From: Bacillus sp. UNC41MFS5
GTDB taxonomy: Bacteria > Bacillota > Bacilli > Bacillales_B > DSM-18226
Assembly: GCF_000686805.1 (NCBI RefSeq)
Contig: NZ_JMLP01000019.1
Span: 1 to 64,000 of the forward strand
Direction of reading: 5' to 3'
DNA: 64,000 nt
Position numbers and translations under genes: made by a program. Below, piece after piece: positions 34,621-41,773 of this stretch (position 1 is the stretch's first letter; every line of letters starts with the position of its first letter). The notes under the pieces are model-generated. The model worked only from the letters and a program-made list of their open reading frames with translations. It had not been told where the DNA came from and ran no database searches.

Positions 34621-34660
34621 AATAATCCATCCATGGAGATTCCAGGATGGATTATTTTAA
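34621..34660 (+). terminator. Terminator of the SPFH operon
   Basis: AATAATCCATCC / GGATGGATTATT stem with a 12-nt loop, then TTTT. Confidence 0.8.
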
Positions 34661-34708
34661 TGGTAAATGATAGATTTAGTCTAAGTGAATGTTTAATAGC
34701 AGATAAAG

Positions 34709-35053
34709 TTATTGTCTTAGTAATTTTTCAATTTCTGTTTCAACATGAAAAAGCCGTTTGATTAGGGCAGACGTTTTATCATCCGTATATTGAAACATCT
34801 TTTCCGAGTAATCTCCTATACTTTGTATTAAATTCTTTTGTAGTTTTTCTTGTCCGTTTTTAATTTCAATCACATCTAAATGCAATTTAATTTGACCTTC
34901 TTCTAAATGTTTTTGTCCAGCTTCCAATTGTTTCTGTCCAGCTTCCAACTGTTTCTGTCCAGCTTCTAAATGATTTTGACCTGTTTCTAAATTTTCCAAA
35001 CGGGTGTTGATTTTTTGTAATTCATTGAGGATTAGTTTAAAGTTCTCTTCCAT
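34709..35053 (-). CDS. Coiled-coil protein with heptad tandem repeats
   Basis: 114 residues. From about 17 to 60 the heptad (L-E-x-G-Q-x-x) recurs: LETGQNH, LEAGQKQ (twice), LEAGQKH, LEEGQIK; the DNA shows the matching 21-bp tandem repeats near 34900-34985, which can expand or shrink. The rest is also helical (IEKLLRQ end). Good GGGGGAG ribosome site. Similar proteins are annotated as hypothetical in Bacillaceae. Function unknown; a parallel coiled-coil oligomer is likely. Confidence 0.75.
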   Translation of the reverse strand: MEENFKLILNELQKINTRLENLETGQNHLEAGQKQLEAGQKQLEAGQKHLEEGQIKLHLDVIEIKNGQEKLQKNLIQSIGDYSEKMFQYTDDKTSALIKRLFHVETEIEKLLRQ

Positions 35054-35283
35054 TTGAACTCCCCCAGTATTATAAAAAATATATGATTTACTTCAATACC
35101 GAACATACTTTCTTATTTGTATTATAACAAATTGAGTAATACCTGTCACGATAAACTCATCTTGAACCGACTAGATTATAATTCACTTAAATAATCACAA
35201 AATAGATTTGGTTCCTTTGGTCAATAATTAATTCATTAAAAACCTAAAACTCATACTCTATTTTCTTTTACTGGTATTTTAGT

Positions 35284-35440
35284 TATAATATAACTATATC
35301 ATTGCATAAAATAAAATGACCGCGGGTGCTGGTAACACCTAACGGTCATGCAATAGCAGGTTCCGGTGCAAGGGAATCAGCATTAAGTGTAAGTAATCCA
35401 CCTAGGGCAGCTAAACTCAAAGGTGGATTATTTTTTTTGA
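35284..35440 (+). ncRNA. Putative antisense antitoxin RNA (SR5/RatA-like)
   Basis: A -10 TATAAT at 35284-35289 with a T-rich -35 region near 35261 would start an RNA at about 35296; TAATCCACCT / AGGTGGATTA (35394-35430) followed by eight T ends it near 35440. The RNA overlaps the 3' end of the toxin message on the other strand for about 100 nt, as in the BsrE/SR5, BsrG/SR4 and TxpA/RatA systems. No ORF is apparent. RNA existence is inferred. Confidence 0.65.
35308..35349 (-). terminator. Terminator of the toxin mRNA
   Basis: Minus-strand ATGACCG / CGGTCAT stem with an inner GGTG/CACC pair, followed by TTTTATTTT. Lies about 80 nt past the toxin stop codon, so the message has the long 3' UTR expected for this family. 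Confidence 0.7.
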
Positions 35441-35511
35441 TTAAATGATAGAACTGCAACGATTAGACTTCCAAATGCAAACATAATCATAAATGTCTCA
35501 AATACTGTCAA
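35428..35511 (-). CDS. Type I holin-like membrane toxin (BsrE/BsrG/TxpA family)
   Basis: 27 residues from TTG 35511: (M)TVFETFMIMFAFGSLIVAVL then SFNQKK. AGGGGGTG lies 7-8 nt upstream and an in-frame stop directly precedes the TTG. It has the family pattern: Thr/Phe start, one hydrophobic helix with central Gly, basic Lys tail (compare BsrE as remembered, FQALMLMLAIGSFIIALL). Such peptides insert into the membrane and are silenced by an antisense RNA and RNase III. The convergent RNA signals (35284-35440) complete the module. Outside this locus, 35054-35280 and 35515-35802 show no genes. Confidence 0.8.
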   Translation of the reverse strand: MTVFETFMIMFAFGSLIVAVLSFNQKK

Positions 35512-35802
35512 TCAGCATCACCCCCTTTCTGATGGGAATGTGCCAATCACCCTTGAGAAATCCTACTCTATTGCTCTTCTATTTTATCATGTATTTCTAC
35601 AAATAGGAACATACGTTTTGTTTTTAGGATGAAATAGGTCCTTACGTACAAAATCATTCTTAGTTTTAACTTTCTCGTGGTAATAATTTCCTATGTTAGT
35701 TCCACTAAGTTGAATAAAAGTGGGCTTATTTATTTTAATGAATAACGAATTATAAAAATATTAAAAGTGGTGAGGTAAATAGAAAAAAATATTAAGTTCT
35801 TT

Positions 35803-36585
35803 TTGGACAATAAAATGGAAAAATGGATAATCAAAAGGCTTCGGAGCGCCGGTTGTGTTTTTGCCGAAGATGAGACCCGATTACTTATCTCAGAGGCACG
35901 AACTCCAGATGATCTCAAGAAAATGGTTGAAATGCGAGCCGGTGGTTTACCTCTTGAATACGTCGTCGGATGCACAAAGTTCTGTGGACTGCGGATAGAA
36001 GTGGACCAGGGAGTTTTCGTGCCTCGCCAACGTACCGAGTTTCTTGTTCGACAGGCAGAAGCCCTGTCATGTTCTAGCGATATCATCGTTGACCTCTGTT
36101 GCGGGTCAGGCGCCGTGGGGGCAGCATTGGCCGTAGCCTTGGGACAGGCTTTGTTGTATTCTGTTGATATTGATCCTGTTGCAGTACGATGTGCCGCCCG
36201 TAACGTAATAGGCCTCGGTGGTCACGTTTTTGAAGGTGACTTGTATGAGGCTTTGCCCCACTCACTTAAAGGCCATGTGAACACCCTAGTTGCGAACGTA
36301 CCTTACGTTCCTACTAAGGCAATCAAACTGCTTCCTCGGGAGGCCCGCCTACATGAGCCAAAGGTGGCACTTGATGGAGGAGAAGACGGACTTGACATTC
36401 ACCGAAGAGTAGCTAAAGAAGCACCTCTCTGGCTGGCACCGGGAGGACACTTGTTGGTAGAGACGAGCGAAATGCAGGCACCTCAGACCTTTGAAATTTT
36501 TGTTAGGGCTGGGCTAATCACGAAAGTGGCCAGAGACGATGAACTGGACGCTACTGTCGTTATCGGAACCAAGTCTGGCTTTTAG
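35803..36585 (+). CDS. PrmC-like protein-(glutamine-N5) methyltransferase paralogue
   Basis: 260 residues from TTG 35803 or ATG 35815; no good ribosome site at either. Helical N-domain with RAGGLPLEYVVGCTKFCGLR and VFVPRQRTEFLV, then SAM-binding IVDLCCGSGAVGAALA, acidic YSVDIDPVAV and NVPYVPTKAI where true PrmC has NPPY. The NVPY variant belongs to a PrmC-related family of unknown target. It is much richer in G+C than its surroundings, suggesting transfer from a high-G+C donor. Stands alone downstream of the toxin locus. Confidence 0.85.
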   Translation: MDNKMEKWIIKRLRSAGCVFAEDETRLLISEARTPDDLKKMVEMRAGGLPLEYVVGCTKFCGLRIEVDQGVFVPRQRTEFLVRQAEALSCSSDIIVDLCCGSGAVGAALAVALGQALLYSVDIDPVAVRCAARNVIGLGGHVFEGDLYEALPHSLKGHVNTLVANVPYVPTKAIKLLPREARLHEPKVALDGGEDGLDIHRRVAKEAPLWLAPGGHLLVETSEMQAPQTFEIFVRAGLITKVARDDELDATVVIGTKSGF

Positions 36586-36749
36586 AGTAAGTACACAGTT
36601 AGTCCTATCCACAAATGTCTTTCTTATCTCCATAACTCACTTTTTTGTTGCATTTACTATAAAATTGATATAAATTTAATTTAACCTGATTTTATTGCAT
36701 TTGCAACAAAATCATTATGGTCATATTAATTTTAAAAGGACTGAAAAAA

Positions 36750-37193
36750 ATGTATGCAAAAAGAATAACAATTGATGAAAATTTAAGGGCAGCATTTGCT
36801 ATTCGGAAAGAAGTATTTGTAAAGGAACAAGGCGTCCCACTAGAAGATGAATTTGATCAATTTGATACACTGAATGGACTTTGCGAACACATATTAGTCC
36901 ATTACAATGAACAACCAGTCGGAACGGGAAGGATAAGGTTTATGGATGGAGTAGGTAAATTGGAAAGAATCTGCATCCTCAAACCTTACCGTAAATTCGG
37001 TCTTGGAAAAATCATTATAAAAGCGTTAGAAGAAATCGCGGAAGAACGGGGAGCCTCACAGGTAAATTTACATGGACAAACACAGGCAGAAGGTTTTTAT
37101 AAAAAACTAGGGTTTAGGACTTCATCTAATATCTTTATGGAAGATGGTATCCCACATATTCTCATGCTCAAAGAATTGTCTACTAAAAAATGA
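36750..37193 (+). CDS. GNAT acetyltransferase, YjcF/ElaA-like
   Basis: 147 residues from ATG 36750 (AAAGGA 9 nt upstream). GNAT core: AFAIRKEVFVKEQGVPLEDE, KLERICILKPYRKFGLGKII (acetyl-CoA loop) and NLHGQTQAEGFYKKLGF. Resembles B. subtilis YjcF. Substrate unknown. Ends in an ATGA overlap with the YczE-like gene. The upstream gap contains an inverted TTTTGTTGCA pair (36643-36652, 36702-36711) that may be an operator. Confidence 0.88.
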   Translation: MYAKRITIDENLRAAFAIRKEVFVKEQGVPLEDEFDQFDTLNGLCEHILVHYNEQPVGTGRIRFMDGVGKLERICILKPYRKFGLGKIIIKALEEIAEERGASQVNLHGQTQAEGFYKKLGFRTSSNIFMEDGIPHILMLKELSTKK

Positions 37194-37849
37194 TAATGAG
37201 GTCGAGTAGAGCCAAATATGTTGTTTATGTATTAGGAATATTACTATTAACCCTTGGTATTTCCTTCACTATACAATCAGACCTTGGTACTTCACCTTTT
37301 GATGCACTTTTGGTAGGATTGTCCATAAATGTGGGGCTTACTGTGGGAAGTTGGGAAATAATAATAGCTTTCATATTAATAGGTTGTAATTCAATTTTAA
37401 AAAGACAAAGACCAGAAGTTTTGGGGTTGTTAACAGCATTTATAACGGGTATTGGTATTGATATGTGGCTTTTTTTAATGCACAATTTGATAACACCCGA
37501 ACTATGGTACGGCAAAGTAGTTTGTTTTGGAATCGGCTTAGTTGTAATAGGATTAGGAACTGCAACATATTTACACACAAATTTTGCACCGATTCCAGTA
37601 GACCGATTAACCTTAATCATACAAGAATTAACTAGAACAAATATATTTTTTTCGAGAACATTCATTTACCTGGTATTCTTGATACTTGCCATGATTTTAA
37701 ATGGACCAATTGGCGTTGGAACTTTATTAACCGTTTGTTTAGGGGGGCTAATACTTAATTACTTTATGCCATTTACTGAAAAAGTATTAGACCGCATATT
37801 AACACACTCCAGTACATTACCCAATTATGATAAAGAAAAATACCTTTAA
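37190..37849 (+). CDS. YczE/YyaS/YitT-family membrane protein
   Basis: 219 residues with five to six hydrophobic segments. Family signature near the N-terminus: LGISFTIQSDLGTSPFDALL, and later VVIGLGTATYLHTNFAPIPVD. B. subtilis YczE supports lipopeptide synthesis indirectly; the mechanism is unknown. Overlaps the GNAT stop by 4 nt, so the two are translationally coupled. Followed by the dispersed GGTGTCAGGCACC hairpin. Confidence 0.85.
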   Translation: MIMRSSRAKYVVYVLGILLLTLGISFTIQSDLGTSPFDALLVGLSINVGLTVGSWEIIIAFILIGCNSILKRQRPEVLGLLTAFITGIGIDMWLFLMHNLITPELWYGKVVCFGIGLVVIGLGTATYLHTNFAPIPVDRLTLIIQELTRTNIFFSRTFIYLVFLILAMILNGPIGVGTLLTVCLGGLILNYFMPFTEKVLDRILTHSSTLPNYDKEKYL

Positions 37850-37868
37850 TATAGGCAACCGTAAAAAA

Positions 37869-37906
37869 GGTGTCAGGCACCATCCATGTGGATGGTGCCT
37901 GACACC
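37869..37906. repeat. GGTGTCAGGCACC palindromic repeat, copy 1
   Basis: 18-bp perfect arms beginning GGTGTCAGGCACCATCCA, loop TG, flanked by an A-run and CTTTTA. Placed between two convergent genes, where it can act as bidirectional terminator. A second copy is at 55186-55228; only the outer 14 bases agree, as expected for a mobile or recurrent hairpin family. Confidence 0.85.
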
Positions 37907-37927
37907 CTTTTACTCATTCTCATTGAC

Positions 37928-38878
37928 TCATTTTAACAATTTATTCAGGAAGTCTAATCTCTGTTTTGCATTCTCTTTAATGATGATATCCACACCGGTA
38001 TCAACGACTTTTTCAACATTTTTACCTTTTGTTACTTTCAATGCTGTTTCAACGCTTAAATATCCCATATCATAAGGGTTTTGTGCCACTGTACTAGATA
38101 TCGTTCCATCCTTAATTAACTTTAGCATATCGGGTGTTCCGTCTGCTCCAATGACTGGAATTGTAACACCTTGTTCCTCCAATTCCTTTATTACAAGCAA
38201 TGCGGAGATGTCATGAGTCGCAAAGACTCCCTTAATATCGGGATGTTCACGCAATATCTTTGTCATTTCTTTTTTTATGTTCTTGGGATCAGCCGATATC
38301 CCTACAGTTTCAGACGCTACTATGATTCCAGCATCTTTTAACGCTATTTTAGCTCCACTTATCCGTTCTTTAAATACGGAGATGGACAAATCTCCCCCGA
38401 TAATGACCACTTTATTTCCAGGCTGAAGCTGTGAGGCTAAAAGTGAGCCTGCTTTTTTTCCTAACTCTACGTTATCGGTTCCGATATAGGAAGTTTTATT
38501 TTTCCATGGAAAATCGTTATCTACTAGTAATACAGGTATTTTTTTAGTTTCAGTAAACTTTTCCAGTTTTGGTATAACAGTTGAATCAGTAGGTGAGACA
38601 ATTAATACATCTGGATTTTCTTGATAGGTCTTCTCTAATAAACTACTTTGTTCTTTAGCAGATTCATTAACTGGTGCTATGACCTTCCCATCAATTCCAA
38701 AGTCACTGAACGCTTTTTCAGCTCCTGCTTTCATAATTTCCCAATATTGTGTGTTCAAATTTTTTAAAACAACAACCACTTTCGGTCTATCAGCTGCAAA
38801 TGATTTAGAAATAAAACTTATAATGATAACAGTAATAACCGCTCCAACAAGTAAGGCTAGTCTTCCATTCTTTAACAC
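37928..38878 (-). CDS. RbsB-like periplasmic sugar-binding protein (orphan, signal-type)
   Basis: 316 residues. N-terminal signal or anchor (LALLVGAVITVIIISFI) without lipobox, then a Peripla_BP_4 fold: VVVVLKNLNTQYWEIMKAGA, NPDVLIVSPTDSTVIPKLEK, TSYIGTDNVELGKKAG, GVFATHDISALLVI, IGADGTPDMLKLIKDG. No permease or ATPase genes nearby; it is the last gene of an operon with two histidine kinases and CheR. It probably presents a sugar-like ligand to a kinase, as LuxP or ChvE do. Gap to the kinase gene is 42 nt. Confidence 0.88.
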   Translation of the reverse strand: MLKNGRLALLVGAVITVIIISFISKSFAADRPKVVVVLKNLNTQYWEIMKAGAEKAFSDFGIDGKVIAPVNESAKEQSSLLEKTYQENPDVLIVSPTDSTVIPKLEKFTETKKIPVLLVDNDFPWKNKTSYIGTDNVELGKKAGSLLASQLQPGNKVVIIGGDLSISVFKERISGAKIALKDAGIIVASETVGISADPKNIKKEMTKILREHPDIKGVFATHDISALLVIKELEEQGVTIPVIGADGTPDMLKLIKDGTISSTVAQNPYDMGYLSVETALKVTKGKNVEKVVDTGVDIIIKENAKQRLDFLNKLLK

Positions 38879-38920
38879 TGCATCCTCCCCTCTCTTTTAG
38901 TTTAAGTAAAGAAACTATCA

Positions 38921-40981
38921 CTAATTAGGACTGGAATTTAATTGAAAGCGAATCGAGAAAACAGTCCCCTTTTCCCCTGTTGTGATATCAATTTCGGCAT
39001 GATGTCGTTTGGCAACACTGTAGCAGATAGCCAAACCTAATCCAGTTCCCGTCTCCTTCGTTGTAAAGAAAGGTGTACCTAATTTTTGCAGGACTTCCGG
39101 GCTAATGCCATGACCCTGATCTTTTATTTCTAAAACGACGGCCTGTTTTTCCGTATAAGTTTTTATGGTAAGTTTTCCGTTAGACGACATGGCATCTAGC
39201 CCATTTAGAGTAATATTTAAAATAAGTTGACGGATTTCTTTCTGATCGATGAATATATCCGGACACTGATTTAACTCCAGCTTAACATGTTTGCTTGATC
39301 GAAAAGCTTCTGCTTGTATTAATGGAGATAAGGCTTCAAGTATCGTATTTAAGTTTTGCTTTTTCTTCACACTGACCTTATTTTTGGCTAGATTAAGAAA
39401 TTCCGTGATAATGGAGTTTGCTCTTGTTAATTCGTCTAACATCAAATCAATGATCTCTGCTGATAAACTTGCACTGTTATTCCTTGATAATTGCAAAAAT
39501 CCTTGAACAGTAGTCATGGGATTTCTAATTTCATGGGCAATTCCTGCAGCCATCTCACCGATTAAATTCAAACGATCTAAGCGGGACATCTCTTTCTCTA
39601 AGTGAACGGTTTCCGTAATATCTGTTAAAACAATGAGCGTACATGGTTCAGGATGGATATCAATCATTTCAGTCGATAATAAACCATCGCGAATATCGCC
39701 GTTTTTCGTCTTATAGCTAATTTTCCTATTACGAATTTTCAAATCCAGATTAATAGGTTTTCCTGTGGACTCATCGATAAAATTCTTTACATTTATTTTG
39801 TGTTTTTCCAACTCTTTCATGCTATAACCAGTAAAGTTTAACCAACTGGTATTTACTTCAATAAAGGTTAAATTCTTCTGTGAAAATATCGCCATTAAAC
39901 AGGGACTAGATTCAAAAATTTTACGAAATCTTTCTTGGGAACGGTACAGATGGCTGGCGATCCTTTCTCGTTCCTCTATCTCATTTTGTAGTCTCTCATT
40001 AGCCCTTATCAGTTCTTTTGTTCGTTTTTCTACTATTTGTTCCATACTATTGTATTGAAGTTTCTTAATTTCCTCTATTTGCTTTCTTTCTGTGACATCC
40101 CGAATACTACATACAAAGAGGTTTTGATTTTCAATGGTAGTTTCACCAATGAGAATATCAGAATGAAAGTGACTTTCATCTTTCCGAACAGCTACCGATT
40201 CTATCACTTTGCCAACGGATTCTTTAATAGAGGAAAGAAAAGAAAACGAAGAATCTTGGACATGATCACCCATCCATGTTAGAAAAAGCCTCAAAACATG
40301 ACCGCCGATTAATTCCTCAGCACTGTATCCAAACATGCTTTTTATCGCTGGATTCACAGACAATATAGCTCCTTGATCGTCAAACGTAAGAATCGTGTCA
40401 ACGATGGTTTTACTAATAACTTTAGATAATGCCTCTGTCCGACGTAAATTTAAGGTGGTTCTTTCTAACTTTTTATTCATCTCATTCAGTTCAACTTTAC
40501 GTTCTCGATCGGTTTGAATGATATTTTCTTGATGATTTCGGTGAATTTTAACAAATTGTTCAATTTTATACTTCAATGTTTTTGGATTAAAGGGTTTCAT
40601 AATATAATCAATGGCCCCAACTGAATACCCTTCATACACATGTTCCATATCTAGATTAATCGCTGTTATAAAAATGATTGGAATATGTCTGGTTTTTTCT
40701 CTGGCCTTAATGAGCTTCGCTGTTTCAAAACCATTTAGCCCAGGCATCTGTACGTCTAGTAAAATAACAGCAAAATCTTGTTTAAGCATACATTTTAATG
40801 CTTCTTTACCTGAATTTGCGCTAACCAAGTGATAATTGGGAGAGTTAAGTACAGCTTTCAATGCTAATAGATTTTCAGGATGATCATCCACCATTAATAT
40901 ATTTACCTTATCAGAATGGGGACTAGTTAACTTTTCGATAGAGTTTTTCTGATGCGTCAAATTCTCTGTAACAGTGTTCAT
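38921..40981 (-). CDS. REC-PAS-PAS histidine kinase
   Basis: 686 residues, no membrane segment. REC at about 25-145 with D76 (VILLDVQMPGLNG); PAS about 190-300 (FDDQGAILSVNPAIKSMFGY); coiled coil 305-345; PAS about 347-460; HisKA with H483 (GEMAAGIAHEIRNPMTTVQG); HATPase (DQGHGISPEVL, TGTGLGLAICYSVAKRH). A cytoplasmic kinase that takes input on its own REC domain, presumably from the upstream hybrid kinase. Its ATG lies 59 nt inside the end of the CheR gene in another frame, with no good ribosome site, implying coupled translation. Confidence 0.9.
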   Translation of the reverse strand: MNTVTENLTHQKNSIEKLTSPHSDKVNILMVDDHPENLLALKAVLNSPNYHLVSANSGKEALKCMLKQDFAVILLDVQMPGLNGFETAKLIKAREKTRHIPIIFITAINLDMEHVYEGYSVGAIDYIMKPFNPKTLKYKIEQFVKIHRNHQENIIQTDRERKVELNEMNKKLERTTLNLRRTEALSKVISKTIVDTILTFDDQGAILSVNPAIKSMFGYSAEELIGGHVLRLFLTWMGDHVQDSSFSFLSSIKESVGKVIESVAVRKDESHFHSDILIGETTIENQNLFVCSIRDVTERKQIEEIKKLQYNSMEQIVEKRTKELIRANERLQNEIEERERIASHLYRSQERFRKIFESSPCLMAIFSQKNLTFIEVNTSWLNFTGYSMKELEKHKINVKNFIDESTGKPINLDLKIRNRKISYKTKNGDIRDGLLSTEMIDIHPEPCTLIVLTDITETVHLEKEMSRLDRLNLIGEMAAGIAHEIRNPMTTVQGFLQLSRNNSASLSAEIIDLMLDELTRANSIITEFLNLAKNKVSVKKKQNLNTILEALSPLIQAEAFRSSKHVKLELNQCPDIFIDQKEIRQLILNITLNGLDAMSSNGKLTIKTYTEKQAVVLEIKDQGHGISPEVLQKLGTPFFTTKETGTGLGLAICYSVAKRHHAEIDITTGEKGTVFSIRFQLNSSPN

Positions 40982-41768
40982 AATTTGTAAATTTTATCCC
41001 CTCTCTATTACCCAACCCAAGAAACCCTGTTCGGCTTAGGCTCTTATATAATAACGTGTGGACATGATTTTGAAGAAACTTATTAAAATAGATTAAAACA
41101 TTTCGACATATAATTATATCAAACTCGTTAAACGATTGGTCTGTTACTAAATTATGCTGGGCAAACACCACATTTTTTTGCAAAAAGGAATGGAAAAATA
41201 CTTTATCATCCACTGCCTTATAATATTCTGAAAAGGCCCTTTTCCCGTCTGCGTCGATATAGTTTTTAGTGTAAAGCTGCATCCTGTCCAATGGAAAGGT
41301 CCCTTGCTTTGCCTTTTCTAAAACACTTTTGTTTATATCAGTAGCAAATATTCTCGTTTTTTCGTAAATCCCTTCTTCATGCAAGAGAATAGACATAGAA
41401 TAGACCTCTTCTCCTGAAGAACAGCCAACATGCCAAATGCGAATTTCAGGATAATCTTTTACTAAAGGGATAATCTTTGTTCGGAATGTCTTAAAAAATG
41501 ATGGATCCCGAAACATCTCAGTTACATTAATCGAAAAATCAGAAAGCAATTCCCCCATGACAATTGGATCCCGAAGTACTTTTTCCTGGAGAGCAGATAT
41601 ACTAGGTAGATTTTCCTTACAAACACGATGGTTAATTCTCCTTTGAATGAAAGGAAAGGCATAGTTTCGAAAATCATAACCATAAAATCGAAAAACGGCC
41701 TCAAGCAATAAATCGATTTCTATTCTTTCTATCTCATCTGTCTGTAGAATATTAGGATTTTTTATCAA
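40923..41768 (-). CDS. CheR-type methyltransferase (RsbM-like)
   Basis: 281 residues. All-alpha N-domain (DLLLEAVFRFYGYDFRNYAF), then the SAM domain: INVTEMFRDPSFFKTFR, IWHVGCSSGEEVYSMSILL, IFATDINKSVLEKAKQG, FDIIICRNVLIYFNK. No CheB, chemoreceptor or CheA is nearby. It starts 5 nt after a GAF hybrid kinase, just as RsbM (CheR-like) accompanies the hybrid kinase RsbK in the B. cereus SigB pathway, where it methylates the kinase and dampens signalling. The same role is inferred here. Confidence 0.9.
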   Translation of the reverse strand: MIKNPNILQTDEIERIEIDLLLEAVFRFYGYDFRNYAFPFIQRRINHRVCKENLPSISALQEKVLRDPIVMGELLSDFSINVTEMFRDPSFFKTFRTKIIPLVKDYPEIRIWHVGCSSGEEVYSMSILLHEEGIYEKTRIFATDINKSVLEKAKQGTFPLDRMQLYTKNYIDADGKRAFSEYYKAVDDKVFFHSFLQKNVVFAQHNLVTDQSFNEFDIIICRNVLIYFNKFLQNHVHTLLYKSLSRTGFLGLGNREGIKFTNYEHCYREFDASEKLYRKVN

Positions 41769-41773
41769 ATTTT

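Noticed and set aside
34910..34990. Tandem repeats that might suggest a CRISPR array
   Set aside because: 21-bp units are contiguous without spacers and in frame, encoding coiled-coil heptads. No cas genes and no CRISPR array were seen in the window.
35296..35440. Riboswitch or T-box in the structured RNA region
   Set aside because: Its terminator faces the 3' end of a minus-strand gene and no downstream plus-strand gene follows within reach; antisense antitoxin fits better.
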